A stretch of 50,706 bases of DNA, taken from NCBI GenBank assembly GCA_014529385.2, contig JABFUD020000299.1:1-50706 (forward strand). Direction: 5' to 3'. The notes beneath the pieces were generated by a model that saw only the letters and a list, made by a program, of their open reading frames with translations, did not search any database and was not told where the DNA came from. Both the position numbers and the translations under genes were made by a program. Shown here piece after piece: positions 21,442 through 35,858 of the stretch (position 1 is its first letter; the number at the start of each line of letters is the position of its first letter). The stretch comes from Adiantum capillus-veneris. Taxonomy: Eukaryota; Streptophyta; Polypodiopsida; Polypodiales; Pteridaceae.

Positions 21442-21742
21442 TTTCTCTCTCATCTCCTACAACTAGGGCTTGCCCCCTCCTATGTATGGATGCATGAAGA
21501 CTTTTGGGACACACACAAAGCATCCAATTTCCCTAATGTTTGACCTTTGGACACAACCTTCGAATTTTGGAACCTTAGCATTTTAGAAGTATTAATGGGC
21601 TGAACCTTAGGGTCTTTTAATCCCATCGTTGCACATTGCTCTTTTCTAGATGGCCCCCCCTTTGGATCCCTACTGTTGCCGGTTTGCCAGCTTAACCAAT
21701 ATTCTAGCTTTTTCTCCCCTCGCACTTCCCCATATTAAATGA

Positions 21743-23160
21743 TCAATTTAACATGAGAAAATCATTTAGGAGAATTAGATATTGACTATTATGACATAGC
21801 GGCAATGTGTCATTTCTGCCTCCACTCGTCATGGCCCGCTTTGAAGACCCTTCATCCCCATTCTTGTGCATGCGTTTCTCTTTGACAATGGCCTCATTGA
21901 CTTTACATTTGGCAATGTAAGCATGCACTGAAAATGATTCTACAGGGTCATTCCAACCTGTTTCTAACAGAATGCAATCTCCAGCTTCATGAAAGACCTC
22001 TTTAGTCGTTTTACCCTTCATAGTAGATTCTATAGCGCATGGCCATAGCTCTCCAATACCATTAGATTCCTCTTCTCCAACCTTGACCGATCCTTTTTTC
22101 TTAATAGGATCCACCTTCAACCCATAGGCAGCTATGGCATGGCTAGTAGCCATGTCCTCAACTAGTTTCTTTATCCCACCATTTGTCCCCAAGAGCTTAC
22201 CTATTTCACTTAAGTGAATCTTACCATATTTAAAGAAAACAATATCCTTTTTCAAAGCATCTTTAAAACTTTCACAATCCCTCCTTGCATGGTTGGTACT
22301 ATCGCACCATATGCATCTATTGACAAAGCCTTCTCTAGTTTGAGGTCATTGCCGTGTAGATTAACCCAATGGTTGCCCCTTTTCTTCTAACGTTGTAAGC
22401 TTTAACTTGAGCTCTTGCATTCCCTTGACAATATCATCTGGAATGGACTTGTCACTCTTTGGAACCACAATAATAGGCTTTAATGGACTCTCAGGAACGC
22501 TTGGGGATTGAGTAGGGTTCACTATCATCTTGTCTCTCCGTCATTGTCACTTGGCTAGCAGTGAAATTGCATCTTCAACCTCATTCCAGTCAGTTTTTAA
22601 GCCTTGTTCCGCATCTTTATCCTCAAGTAGTAACTCTGACTTCTCCTGAATCTTTTGACCTATTGCTTTCAAAAATATCTCTATCTTCTCCAAGTTTAGG
22701 GTATCCTTTTCAGTCCTTGAAAGTTGATCATAGCGACGTTCAGATTCCCTTAGCAGTATGGTAGGCAAAAGTCCCTCTTTTGGCCTAACTACCCACTCTA
22801 AAAAGGTCCTCTTGTCACCCTTTCAGAGTCTTCCATGAAATAATCTTCTTTTAAGGCTAATTAGAATGCTTCCCAAGTTGTCCCATGCTCATTTCTAATT
22901 CCCCTTACATGCTCCCTGTTCTCACGAACCACAGCTAGCTCAAAACTTTGTACCATATCTACTTCAGGCACTCGATGAAGCTCCATCTCCTTTAAATATC
23001 CACAAAGATACTTTGTTACATATCTACCTTTAAATTGGTCCATTTTCTTCACCACAGACTGAAGCACTTTGGTTGATGAAAGCTCCCTCCTTTTTGCAGC
23101 TTGCTGCTGCCGCATAAACACCGCAAAAGCTTGAAACATTTGCATTGTGATTGGATCAAA
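21743..23160 (-). pseudogene. LTR-retrotransposon gag with CCHC knuckle
   Basis: Gag of a second minus-strand LTR element. The N-terminal capsid part (23145-22861) reads MQMFQAFAVFMRQQQAAKR … MDQFKGRYVTKYLCGYLKEMELHRV … NEHGTTWEAF. A frameshifted middle part follows (…ILLRESERRYDQLSRTEKDTLNLEKIEIFLKAIGQKI…DWNEVEDAISLL, about 22768-22547). Near 22320-22270 is the zinc knuckle CIWCDSTNHARRDC (C-x2-C-x4-H-x4-C), directly followed by SFKDALKKDIVFFKYGKIHL and the Lys-rich end (22255-21743). Stops at 22858-22860 and elsewhere, plus frame switches, show decay. No protease or RT follows downstream; the region beyond about 21480 belongs to other repeats. Confidence 0.75.
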
Positions 23161-23272
23161 CCGAACCCCCTGTTGCTCTTCTTGCTACACACCTTTAAAG
23201 ATTTAATTTTAAACCTTCAATTAAGATTTTGAACCCTCACCCTAGCCTACTTCGTGGCAGGTTCACCAAAAA

Positions 23273-24080
23273 TGTGTCAAGAAGTGCGCAGTGCGACTAG
23301 GAAAGAGTCGCTGTGAGGATTCGTAGCAAAATCAAGCAAGACATTGATGATTTGAAGCCAAAAACACACTCAACTAGAAAAAAACTCCAGCCATGAAAGT
23401 TCCCCTTTGAAAAATAACCAATTCTAACTCAAAAATCTTGTGTGTGTGAAGATTAGGTGTAGCCTCGCTCCCAATTGCACAGATGCAATGCTCATTCGAC
23501 TTGTTAAAAACCCTAAAATGACGCTTTGATTTCTGATCGTGACCATTTCATGGAAGATTCAGTACTTCATTGGAGAAGCAAAAATAGTTATTTGAGGAGG
23601 GGAAACCCTAATTGGAGGCCTCACAGCCTCAACCATGTAGTGGAAGTAGCACGGGACTGCACTAGCACCCTCTCTTGGAATGGCCGCTCTATCTCTTTGC
23701 TTATATACCCAAATGAGCTCATTCATGGCTCTAAAACTTTCCCCTCATCTTGATAAATGATGGCACCACCGTTGATGTGGAATTTTGAGCCATTATTTGC
23801 TTTTTTGGGGCTATTTTTTACCATTTTATGTCCATTTTTTGCCCAAAAATGCCCCTTTTTGCCCATAAAATGGCCAAACAAGCTGAGAGAAATCCATAAA
23901 TTTGTGAAAAAATTTACATTGAGCTCAAATTTCATGTTGAACCTCATTTTCCCACTTGGTGAGCACTTTGGACACGTCGTTTATGCCTGCGCACGAAACC
24001 TACTATTTTTTGCCAACATCGCCAGCTTTGAACTTTCTAGGCAAAAAGAGTGTGCCACTTCGAAACACTTGACATGTACA
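23273..24080 (-). mobile_element. Candidate LTR of the gag element at 21.7-23.2 kb
   Basis: The minus strand would end ...CTTGACACA at 23273, a few bases before a TGGTGAACC primer-site candidate, and start TGTACATGTCAAG at 24080, so both edges have TG...CA and share TGTCAAG in inverted form. A TATATAAG box on the minus strand lies near 23700. No second LTR is in the window, so this is tentative. Confidence 0.35.
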
Positions 24081-24595
24081 TTTGTAAAGAAAATTATCCA
24101 TGCTTTGATGTGTTAAAATAGGCCACAGTGCCACATCCCCAGTCTTACCTGCCCGAGAAGGTATGTACACGCCTGCAACCATCGCATCCGTTTTCGCACT
24201 ATGTACATTGCAACATTTGGTCCCACGCATCCAAAAAATTAAGAGTGGGGTAGATATTTTTAATTTCACATAATGCACGTGCCGCATCACGACACCGCTA
24301 CTTTTTGCCATTGGATTTCATGCATTGGTAACAATGCTGGAAGATAGTGCACTTAGAGGGGAGATTCAAGGATTATCTTTTCCTAGCAGCAACCAAATTC
24401 TTGCAAACCTATTTGCCCTCCTATTCCTCAAAGCATGCCCTCAAGTGATCATGAAGGCTCTGGAGATTGTACAAGCTTATGATGTTGCATCAGAGTAATA
24501 TAAATGGATCTAGTTCACAAAAAATGAATCAGTTGATCCGGCCTTGTGTGGTCTGGGGAGATAATGCCAAAAGAGAAGGTGTTTCGGCATTTGGG

Positions 24596-24844
24596 CTCAG
24601 GGGTTCACCATTCAGTACCCCCCAATATAATGTGCGTTCGTGAGGTATTACAAAAACCCCTCTTTTAACATGTTTGAATGAATAAAATGACCCCTTATGT
24701 TATGATTTTTTTCCCAAAATTTAATATCAAACCCCCTTATTTTAATGTATCTCTGTTAAATTGGCTAGAATTTTTATATTTTAAAACCCCTCCTTGCAAA
24801 CTCACACTATACATTAACATGAGTACATAGTGAACCCCCCTGAG
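24596..24844. mobile_element. MITE 1 in the LINE, 8-bp target duplication
   Basis: A 249-bp insertion with imperfect inverted ends (CTCAGGGG-TTCAC... left; CTCAGGGGGGTTCAC... as the reverse complement at right). It is flanked by CATTTGGG (24588-24595) and CATTGGGG (24845-24852). The LINE frame (FRHLG / GSTTHNQIFLWVLDKV) resumes across it. An 8-bp duplication is typical of hAT elements. No coding capacity. Confidence 0.7.
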
Positions 24845-24906
24845 CATTGGGGTCCACTACCCATAATCAAATATTCCTTTGGGTTTTGGATAAGGTTAGG
24901 AGCAAG

Positions 24907-25123
24907 CCCGGGGCAGTCACTTATCAAAAGACCCCTATATCACGTGCGTTCAAGAGGCAATTAATAATACCCCAATATACATACTATACTTACACTGTGA
25001 GCCTATTAAAAAAAACCCACCCCCCTCTGTATATATACATTTTTATACATTTTGGTCTTTTAATAATCCTCTTCGGTTAACTCGCATGATATCATACACA
25101 TTCTAAAAAGTGACCGCCCCGGG
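24907..25123. mobile_element. MITE 2 in the LINE, exact 8-bp target duplication
   Basis: A 217-bp insertion with ends CCCGGGGCAGTCACTT and, inverted, CCCGGGGCGGTCACTT, flanked by a perfect GGAGCAAG on each side (24899-24906 and 25124-25131). Removing the insert and one duplicate joins the LINE frame as VRSK-MQRW. The 8-bp duplication fits the hAT superfamily. Confidence 0.8.
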
Positions 25124-26851
25124 GGAGCAAGATGCAAAGATGGGTGTACATGCTTCTACTCTTCTCGAGTCGTGTAAAGGTGGTCAATTTAACTATTCTC
25201 CCTCACATAGCCTTCAATGGGCCTTTACTTAAGCTGGCTAGATGCAACTGGAAAGAGTTTTCAAAACCTATAGCAATACTAAAGACTCAACGCCTTGGCA
25301 GTAGTGGGCAGGCTGGGATTCCATTGCAAGACCTTGTGAGCAAGGCAGTATTGCGATCCTTAACTCCTGTATTCATGCAAAGGCCGAGTGTGCCAAGTTG
25401 ATGGTAGCAATCACGAAACAAGACTAGGCATGGGCTATCATGGCTAAGGCCATGATAGACAGGGCACAAATATGCTCCCAAGGCGGTCAGTGGAAAGGGT
25501 TGGAGGTACACAATAGGTTGTTTTCCCCACGGTGGGTTGTCTTAAAACTTGGTGGCACAACGGGTGAACTAGTTTGTAAATTCAATAGAGTAACAAAGGG
25601 GGAGACTTAGCGAGGTACTTTAACAGTTCTATTACTCACTCATCCCCTTGGCTATCTAAGGCAAGAAGTATGATGTTGAATCCATTCTGGAGAGAAATTG
25701 CCCAAAAGATCAGCAACAAAGGACTCAAACATGTGGGCCAGTTCTAGGATAGCAACATCAAAAGTAAAAAAAGGAACAGATTCATTGACCTCCCCATTTC
25801 ATCTTAGCAGGATTGAAAGTCTGCTTGTTGCAGTAGAGCTCTGGAACGGCTCAACAGAGGTGTCTTGTGAATCGAGTTTTAAGTGGAAGGCATGGCGGTG
25901 GCCAAAGGACAAACATTTCCTTAAACCGCATATGAAGGATGTGTATAACACGTATATGATCTTGTCAGATTGGTTCTCCCCTTTGAATAAGAAATGGGGC
26001 AAGCAATGGAAAGAATCAAGATGGGTTTCAATCGCTAAGAACATCCTAGGCCCCAATCTTTCACCTAAGATGATTGTGTTTCTTTGGAAAGTACTATGGG
26101 GGGCCTTACCTACAGGTTGAAGATTCAAGCGAGATGTATCGGTCGTACTAGATGCTCACAATGCAGAATGGCTAGAGAGGACCTCCCTCACTTGTTCAAG
26201 GAGTGCCTCGGTAGGAAAGGTTTTGCAAAAGGGTGCAGAAGACCTCGATGATTGGATTTTTTACGAACGACCTCTTTCTGAGTGGGATGGCATGAAAGTT
26301 CCATCATGCACTACTTATCGGCACGCAAATTGTCAGATTTTTTTACTTCAAATGTGTGTGGAAGGCCAGTAACTATCGAGTTTTTGAGAACGCTCTGGAA
26401 ATAGCTAAATTCATTGAGATTGTACAAAAAAGCAAGAAATTGAGTGTGCCATAGGGAAGCATATGAACTCAGTTGAGTGGAATAGGGCTATGGAAGCTAT
26501 GTTGACTGGATAGGTCGGTTGGGTACTTGCTTACAAAGTGTCAGGGGTGGCTCACATGGTAGCCCATGTGCATATGGTTACTAACAAGATGTTATGGCTC
26601 GGCCTAAGCATGACTTGAAATTGTTATTTTTTGGTTATGCTAATATAATACACTAACCATTGTGAGTTTTGCAAAAAACGAAAAAAGAGACTATCCAAAG
26701 TGTTCAAGAAGTCCTACTTTTGTCTATGCATAGTGTGCAATCTACAATTGCAATTTAGCTCTTGCTTTTGAAAACTATGTGCCTTAAAAAAAAATTCCAT
26801 TCTCATTTGAGGCATGGCTTACCTTGATGACATCTTCATCATCATCAACAA

Positions 26852-27064
<213 letters not shown>

Positions 27065-27399
27065 TAGGTTATGGATTCATTCATGTAGCTTCTACATCTT
27101 CATGCATATTGCAAAGTTTAAGTTCTATTTTTACTTGGTGAACCAAAGGCTCTTTTTGCGATTTTTGAACGTAGGAGCCACCACCACGTGGCATTAGATT
27201 TAAATTATTTAAAAAAACACCACTACGGTGGAAAGATCTTAAAAAAACTATGCCGTCAAAAGCTACAAACTACCAATTGAATAAAATAAAAAAAGCATTC
27301 TGCATTGCTCTCAGCAAAAGTTCGATCTTCTCCATAAGCAGTTCGAAGGTTCCTAGAAGCAGCTTCGAGCTTTGTCTGTAGGTTTGTCTCTGGCCACTT

Positions 27400-30852
<3,453 letters not shown>

Positions 30853-30898
<46 letters not shown>
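30853..30898 (+). repeat. (AG)n microsatellite, about 23 units
   Basis: Uninterrupted AG repeat followed by AGAAAGAG. Confidence 0.95.
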
Positions 30899-30906
<8 letters not shown>

Positions 30907-31316
30907 AGAGAAGGTAATACTGATAAGAGGACTTTACGAAAGTTTGGACAAAACATTTTTCTATCTTATCTTCTTGTATCTCGTCGTCGTCCAGAGGCAC
31001 GTATGTTGGATCACTTTGACTCTACATAAACCCAGACCAAATTAAACAATTATCAACAGCTCAAAACAATTGATACAAAATTACTTGTTTAAACTTTCTT
31101 GTAGTGGTCCAACCGTAGCGTCAAATTGCTCGTGAGAGATGTGGTTGTCTTCGAACAACTATCACCAAGTATCAAAGTCTGTATGTCGCTCCCGATACGT
31201 GACCATGTCTCTGGTTGGTCGAGAGAGAGTGATATTTTCCTAAGCTAGCAATAACAATACCAAATCATCAACTACAATCTTTATAATCACTGATGGATGT
31301 TATAATTCAATTAATC

Positions 31317-32498
31317 TTACATATTTATCCTGCCAAGCTCCCTTGCCTCCTGAGCCATAGTGCGTGGGAGTTTGTCTTGCGCGAGCCTCATGTTGTTGTC
31401 TGTATGATGAGCCCTCGCAGCTTCATCGCTCTTCTCTTGAATTTCCCACTCCCACTCCGCGTCCGCCATGTTGCCACCACGGTAACTCTTGTCTGGATCT
31501 CTGACCTGGTTGGCTATTGCGCGCCTCACACTCGACTGCTTGTTTTTTAGAGATGTTTTTATGTAGCCCTTCAACCATGTTGTGAAAAACGTTGATCGGG
31601 GTTGTTTGGAAATCTAGCTAACAGAGCATCCTCAATGTACCGTGCATGATGGGGTAATTGGTCTCCAAACTTTATAAAATAGTTTTTATATGTTGAATGT
31701 ATAAGAATTTGTAGATGGCATCGAAATGCCATGCCCTGTGCTGCGTCAAAGTCCACCTCCTCGCCATATATAACCATGTATGCGTGTCTGGCACAAGTGC
31801 ATCAGTATCCTCATCCTCTGCGTCAGGGGCGACACGCTCTGAAAGTGGGGACTCTGTTCCCATGCCAATACCAAAACATGCAAAACCACAAGATCCGTCA
31901 CCTCTTTGTCTCTCACGGCGCTCGCTGCTTTGAGACGAGCGTCGACGCGTGCTGCCAGAGGAAGTCCGTGGACAATGTTCTGGTGAATCAGGAGTGGAAT
32001 GGAGTGGCGTAGGACCTTGTGAGGCCATGGGAGTGGGACCTTGCAATGCAAGGGAGAGTAGAGGGAGGTGCCGTCGATGCGAGGCTCTGTAGATAAGGAG
32101 TCCCTCCCTGACTCCCCATGGTGTAGTCTGCAGAGAAATTCCGTAGGTCGCAAGCTGCTGCGGAGTGTAGTGGCCAAACAAATCCTCCGTCGAATGGATG
32201 TACTGCTCTCGTATAGAGATAGCCTGCTGTAGATCTGGATCAATGACCGGTGGAGGAACCTGAGAAGGGTAGTTGTAGGATGGCCATGCATGCAAATAAC
32301 AAAAAGAAAATCTATGACACTCATGGTTTAGGGTTAACTACATAGAAACATTCTTTATTTCTTTGCTTGTTCTCACCGACTCAAGACTCGGGTCCACTGG
32401 AGGCAATGTCCACCCCGGCGGCCACCTGGATGTGAACCAACCAAAAGAGGAGCCAGCTGGCGAATCCACCAGTTGGTCTCTCGTCTGACATCTATATT
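31317..32498 (-). pseudogene. TNPA-like (plant transposase family) gene, decayed
   Basis: Minus-strand exons. An upstream piece (about 32498-32370, …DSPAGSSFGWFTSRWPPGWTLPP) ends at a GTGAGA donor. The next begins after CTTCTCAG near 32264 as VPPPVIDPDLQQAISIREQYIHSTEDLFGHYTPQQLATYG and leads into a Pro/Ser/Arg-rich stretch (…TSSGSTRRRSSQSSERRERQRGDG…). After frame switches come HARYIEDALLARFPNNPDQRF (31777-31571) and KGYIKTSLKNKQSSVRRAIANQ … WEIQEKSDEAARAHHTDNNMRL (31574-31317). The layout (Pro/Ser-rich N-terminus, then a 'sekn-eNrak'-like block) resembles the second gene of CACTA elements, as at 47905-49014. Family assignment is inference. Confidence 0.45.
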
Positions 32499-33090
32499 AC
32501 AAAGAGCAATATAAGATTAAGCTTTTCATTCTACTCACTCATCTATAAATATGTATACAAGTATATTAGCACACAAACACGTAGATACATATACATACTA
32601 GTAGACCTAAGTAGAGGCTAGTAGTGCCACAGGTCAAGTGCACCTCTTTAGATATCATCGCAGTCTTTCAACCATGGTAAAACCAAAGGTACATTGTGGT
32701 AATCCGTGCATGAGTGGATCAATGACCGCAACGCCACAATTAAAAAAGGACTATACCCAAGAGGAAGCGTCTAACCTTCGGGTGCTATACTCCCGTACTT
32801 AGTGCCTACATACATGTATAAATAAATATATATGTATATACATATATATGTTATGGTTGTAATGTAGCCATTGTTTTATGTTGGTTGCAGCTAGATTCTA
32901 CGTCTAAGTGATCAATTCATTGTAACATTACAATTCTAATGTAATGCAATAAGTAAGTCCATTTCTCTCACTGAGTCTCTCTCTATCCCTCTCGATCAAA
33001 CAGTTGAACTACGAAGCGGAAGCTCCATCCCAGAGTCATGCATTGCGTCTCAATGTAAAGCAAGCACTCTCTCTCTATCTACTCCCTCTC

Positions 33091-33518
<428 letters not shown>

Positions 33519-33790
33519 AATGTTGTTTATTTAGTCATGTTTCCTAAAAAATAAATAATTAGAAAAGCACTTTATTCCATTAGAAAAATTACATATACTT
33601 AAAGTCAAAGGGAATCAATGACAATGAGTGCTAAAACTATTTTTAACTATGAATTAAAAAATACAGTTGATAAATATTTAAGAGTACTACAAAATAAAGT
33701 ATCCATAAAAAATTAAAAATCTTCATCAAAAAAGTCAAAAGGCTAAAAAATGAAATAATGTATAGCTAAGGGTAGAGGGGGGGTTTGTAC

Positions 33791-33791
<1 letters not shown>

Positions 33792-33827
<36 letters not shown>
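33792..33827 (+). repeat. (C)36 homopolymer
   Basis: An uninterrupted run of 36 C. The complementary G run can form stacked G-quadruplexes and the C run i-motifs. Length in an assembly is unreliable. Confidence 0.9.
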
Positions 33828-33829
<2 letters not shown>

Positions 33830-34230
33830 TCAACCTCGGATTTGCATGCATCCATTTGAAATGACTGGCCGCGGTTATAAACGTGGTAATTGATGCGGTA
33901 ATATACACGGTAATAACTGACGCCTAAAATAGGAAAAAAGGCAAAGTATGCCACGTTTTTATTGCATAGTCTGCGTTCTTGCTATCCACCATCTCTCCCA
34001 AGCTTCCCCCCCTACCCTCCCCCACCCCACCCCCCCCCCCTCTCCCTTCCCTCTCTCTCCTTCTCCAAGCTTCCCAAGTTTCGTCGAAGGGGGTTTCGTC
34101 CAAGTTTCATCGAAGGGGGTATTCCGCCATCGTCTTTGGAAGCTCACCCTAATCAAACCTCAACCGCGCTACAAAGAAAGAGGTGAACACAAAACAAAGC
34201 ACATCCCCTCTCTTGCCATTTTGTTTTCTA

Positions 34231-34231
<1 letters not shown>

Positions 34232-34261
<30 letters not shown>
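34232..34261 (+). repeat. (AC)n microsatellite, about 15 units
   Basis: Uninterrupted AC repeat. Confidence 0.95.
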
Positions 34262-34267
<6 letters not shown>

Positions 34268-34348
34268 CATAGATCCCAAAAAAAAAGAGAAAATAGAGAA
34301 TCCATAACATACCTCATTCATTAAGAAATGGGTGTTTTGCACTGCTTG

Positions 34349-34432
34349 TTTGAAATGGTTGCTTTGCTAGGCTTCTTTGAAAATGGTTGCTTTGCTAGGC
34401 ACATTTGGAAATGATTGCTTTGCTAGGCCTGT
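34349..34432 (+). repeat. Three tandem copies of a 28-bp unit
   Basis: Consecutive copies of 'tttgaaa(a)tggttgctttg' followed by 'ctaggc' and three to four variable bases. Confidence 0.85.
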
Positions 34433-34451
34433 TGGAATTGAATGTTAGATA

Positions 34452-34454
34452 GAA

Positions 34455-34507
<53 letters not shown>

Positions 34508-34717
34508 GATAAAGAGAGAGAGAGAGAGAGAGAGATAAAGAGAGAGAGATATAAATTTAAAGAGAGGGAGATAAATGGAGAAGGATAAATAGAGAGAGAG
34601 GAGAAGGGAAATAGATAGAGAGGGAGAGAAAGAGAAAGAGAGAGAGATAAATAAAGAGAGTGAGAGAGAAAGAGGGATAGAGGTAGATAAAGAGAGAGAT
34701 AATTAATGAGAGGGAGA

Positions 34718-34758
<41 letters not shown>

Positions 34759-34889
34759 AGAGAGAAAGAGAGAAAGAGGGAGAGAATTAATGAGAGGGAG
34801 ATAAATGGACAGAGAGAGATAGATAAAGACAGAATGAGAGAAAGAGGGAAAGAGATGAATAGGGATAGAAATAGAGAGAGATAGAAAGA

Positions 34890-34959
<70 letters not shown>

Positions 34960-34998
34960 GAGAGTGGGAGAGATAGGAGAGAGGGAAAGAGAGAGGGA

Positions 34999-35029
<31 letters not shown>

Positions 35030-35076
35030 GGATAGAGAGAAAGAGGGAAAGAGAGGGAATGAGAGATAGAAAGAGT
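34452..35076 (+). repeat. GA-rich imperfect microsatellite, left flank of the CACTA element
   Basis: About 620 bp of GA repeats with GATA/AAATA interruptions. It ends AGT, the target duplication of the CACTA transposon, and similar GA-rich sequence resumes right of that element at 49963. Confidence 0.95.
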
Positions 35077-35195
35077 CACTACAAGAGGTCACTTGAATTC
35101 GGACGCCACATTATCCATGTCACTGGTGGGTGTCGGTGTATGTGTGTGTATTTATGGAGGAAGCCAAGATTTTTTTTAAATTTCATTTTCAAAAC

Positions 35196-35320
35196 TCCGA
35201 CGCCTATTTCGGTAGGTTTTTTGACTCCAACGCGAATGCGCATTCCGATGCCGCTTCCGTTGGCTGTTCCGACGCCTATATTGACAGTTGTACCGTCGAT
35301 ACCTGCAAAAACCGAAACCA
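35196..35320 (+). repeat. CACTA subterminal repeats, left end
   Basis: Several copies of a 'ccgacgcctat' / 'tccgatgcc' type motif in both spellings. Similar motifs ('gacgcctgtttatagg', 'tacgccgaattc') lie within 250 bp of the right end (about 49670-49890). In CACTA elements such repeats bind the TNPA protein. Confidence 0.6.
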
Positions 35321-35858
35321 CGGGCTTTCTCTGTGCATTTCTACTAATTCTTGTGCCACATCTTAAGCTCTCCTCTTCACCCTCTCTCACAGATCTGCTG
35401 TGATACACGCCGTCGAAGGTGCTAATCTTGCTTGTGGGTTTAGCGCATAACACTAAGGTAATATTATTTTCATGTTTTCTTGTAGATTTAAGGTTTAGGG
35501 TTTAACTTTGTCTTTGTGTTTGGGTGTGCGTTTTTGCAGGTTCTACGACTTAGGCGACAACTTTCACTGTCAAATAGGACTAATGTGAGTGCTCAAACCT
35601 TTAAATGCATATTAAGTTTATTTAAATTACTTTGTATATTAAAAAAAGAGAATTTCATGCTTTAAAATTTCAATGCTTTAAAAGAAATTAGGATTTGTTA
35701 TGTGAAATTTCATTTTAAATTATGAAAAAAATTTGTTTATGTTTATGAAAAAATCTTGTTTTGAAGATTTTTTTTATTGAATTATGTCGATTTTTTCAAA
35801 TTATGTAGTTGATGGGGTTTATGTTTTAGGTTAAGTTTAAGTTATAAGTTAATTTAGA

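Larger units (their letters stand above)
24330..26640 (+). pseudogene. LINE (L1-type) reverse transcriptase, 3' part, with zf-RVT
   Basis: Non-LTR retrotransposon remnant. From 24355 it reads LRGEIQGLSFPSSNQILANLFALLFLKACPQVIMKALEIVQAY, the region around the RT catalytic box, here degenerate (FALL where YADD is expected). After two small insertions the coding continues as LWVLDKVRSK/MQRWV (24870-25140), the W..VxxKxxxW block after the RT palm. Next come AWAIMAKAMIDRA…WKGLEVHNRLFSPRWVVLK (about 25430-25545), then 25698-26120 with LSPKMIVFLWKVLWGALPTG. A frame switch follows into RCIGRTRCSQCRMAREDLPHLFKECLGRKGF (C-x2-C...H-x4-C), the zf-RVT motif of plant L1-type elements. Many stops; a dead 3' fragment. 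Confidence 0.8.

Noticed and set aside
21229-21543. Open frames rich in Thr-His or Cys-Val
   Set aside because: They span the (GT)n repeat and exist only because a dinucleotide repeat has no stops.
31091-31106. TTTCTTGTAGTG, which looks like a CACTA right terminus
   Set aside because: It falls within a plausible coding reading on the minus strand (HEQFDATVGPLQESLNK) and has no partner terminus or target duplication nearby.
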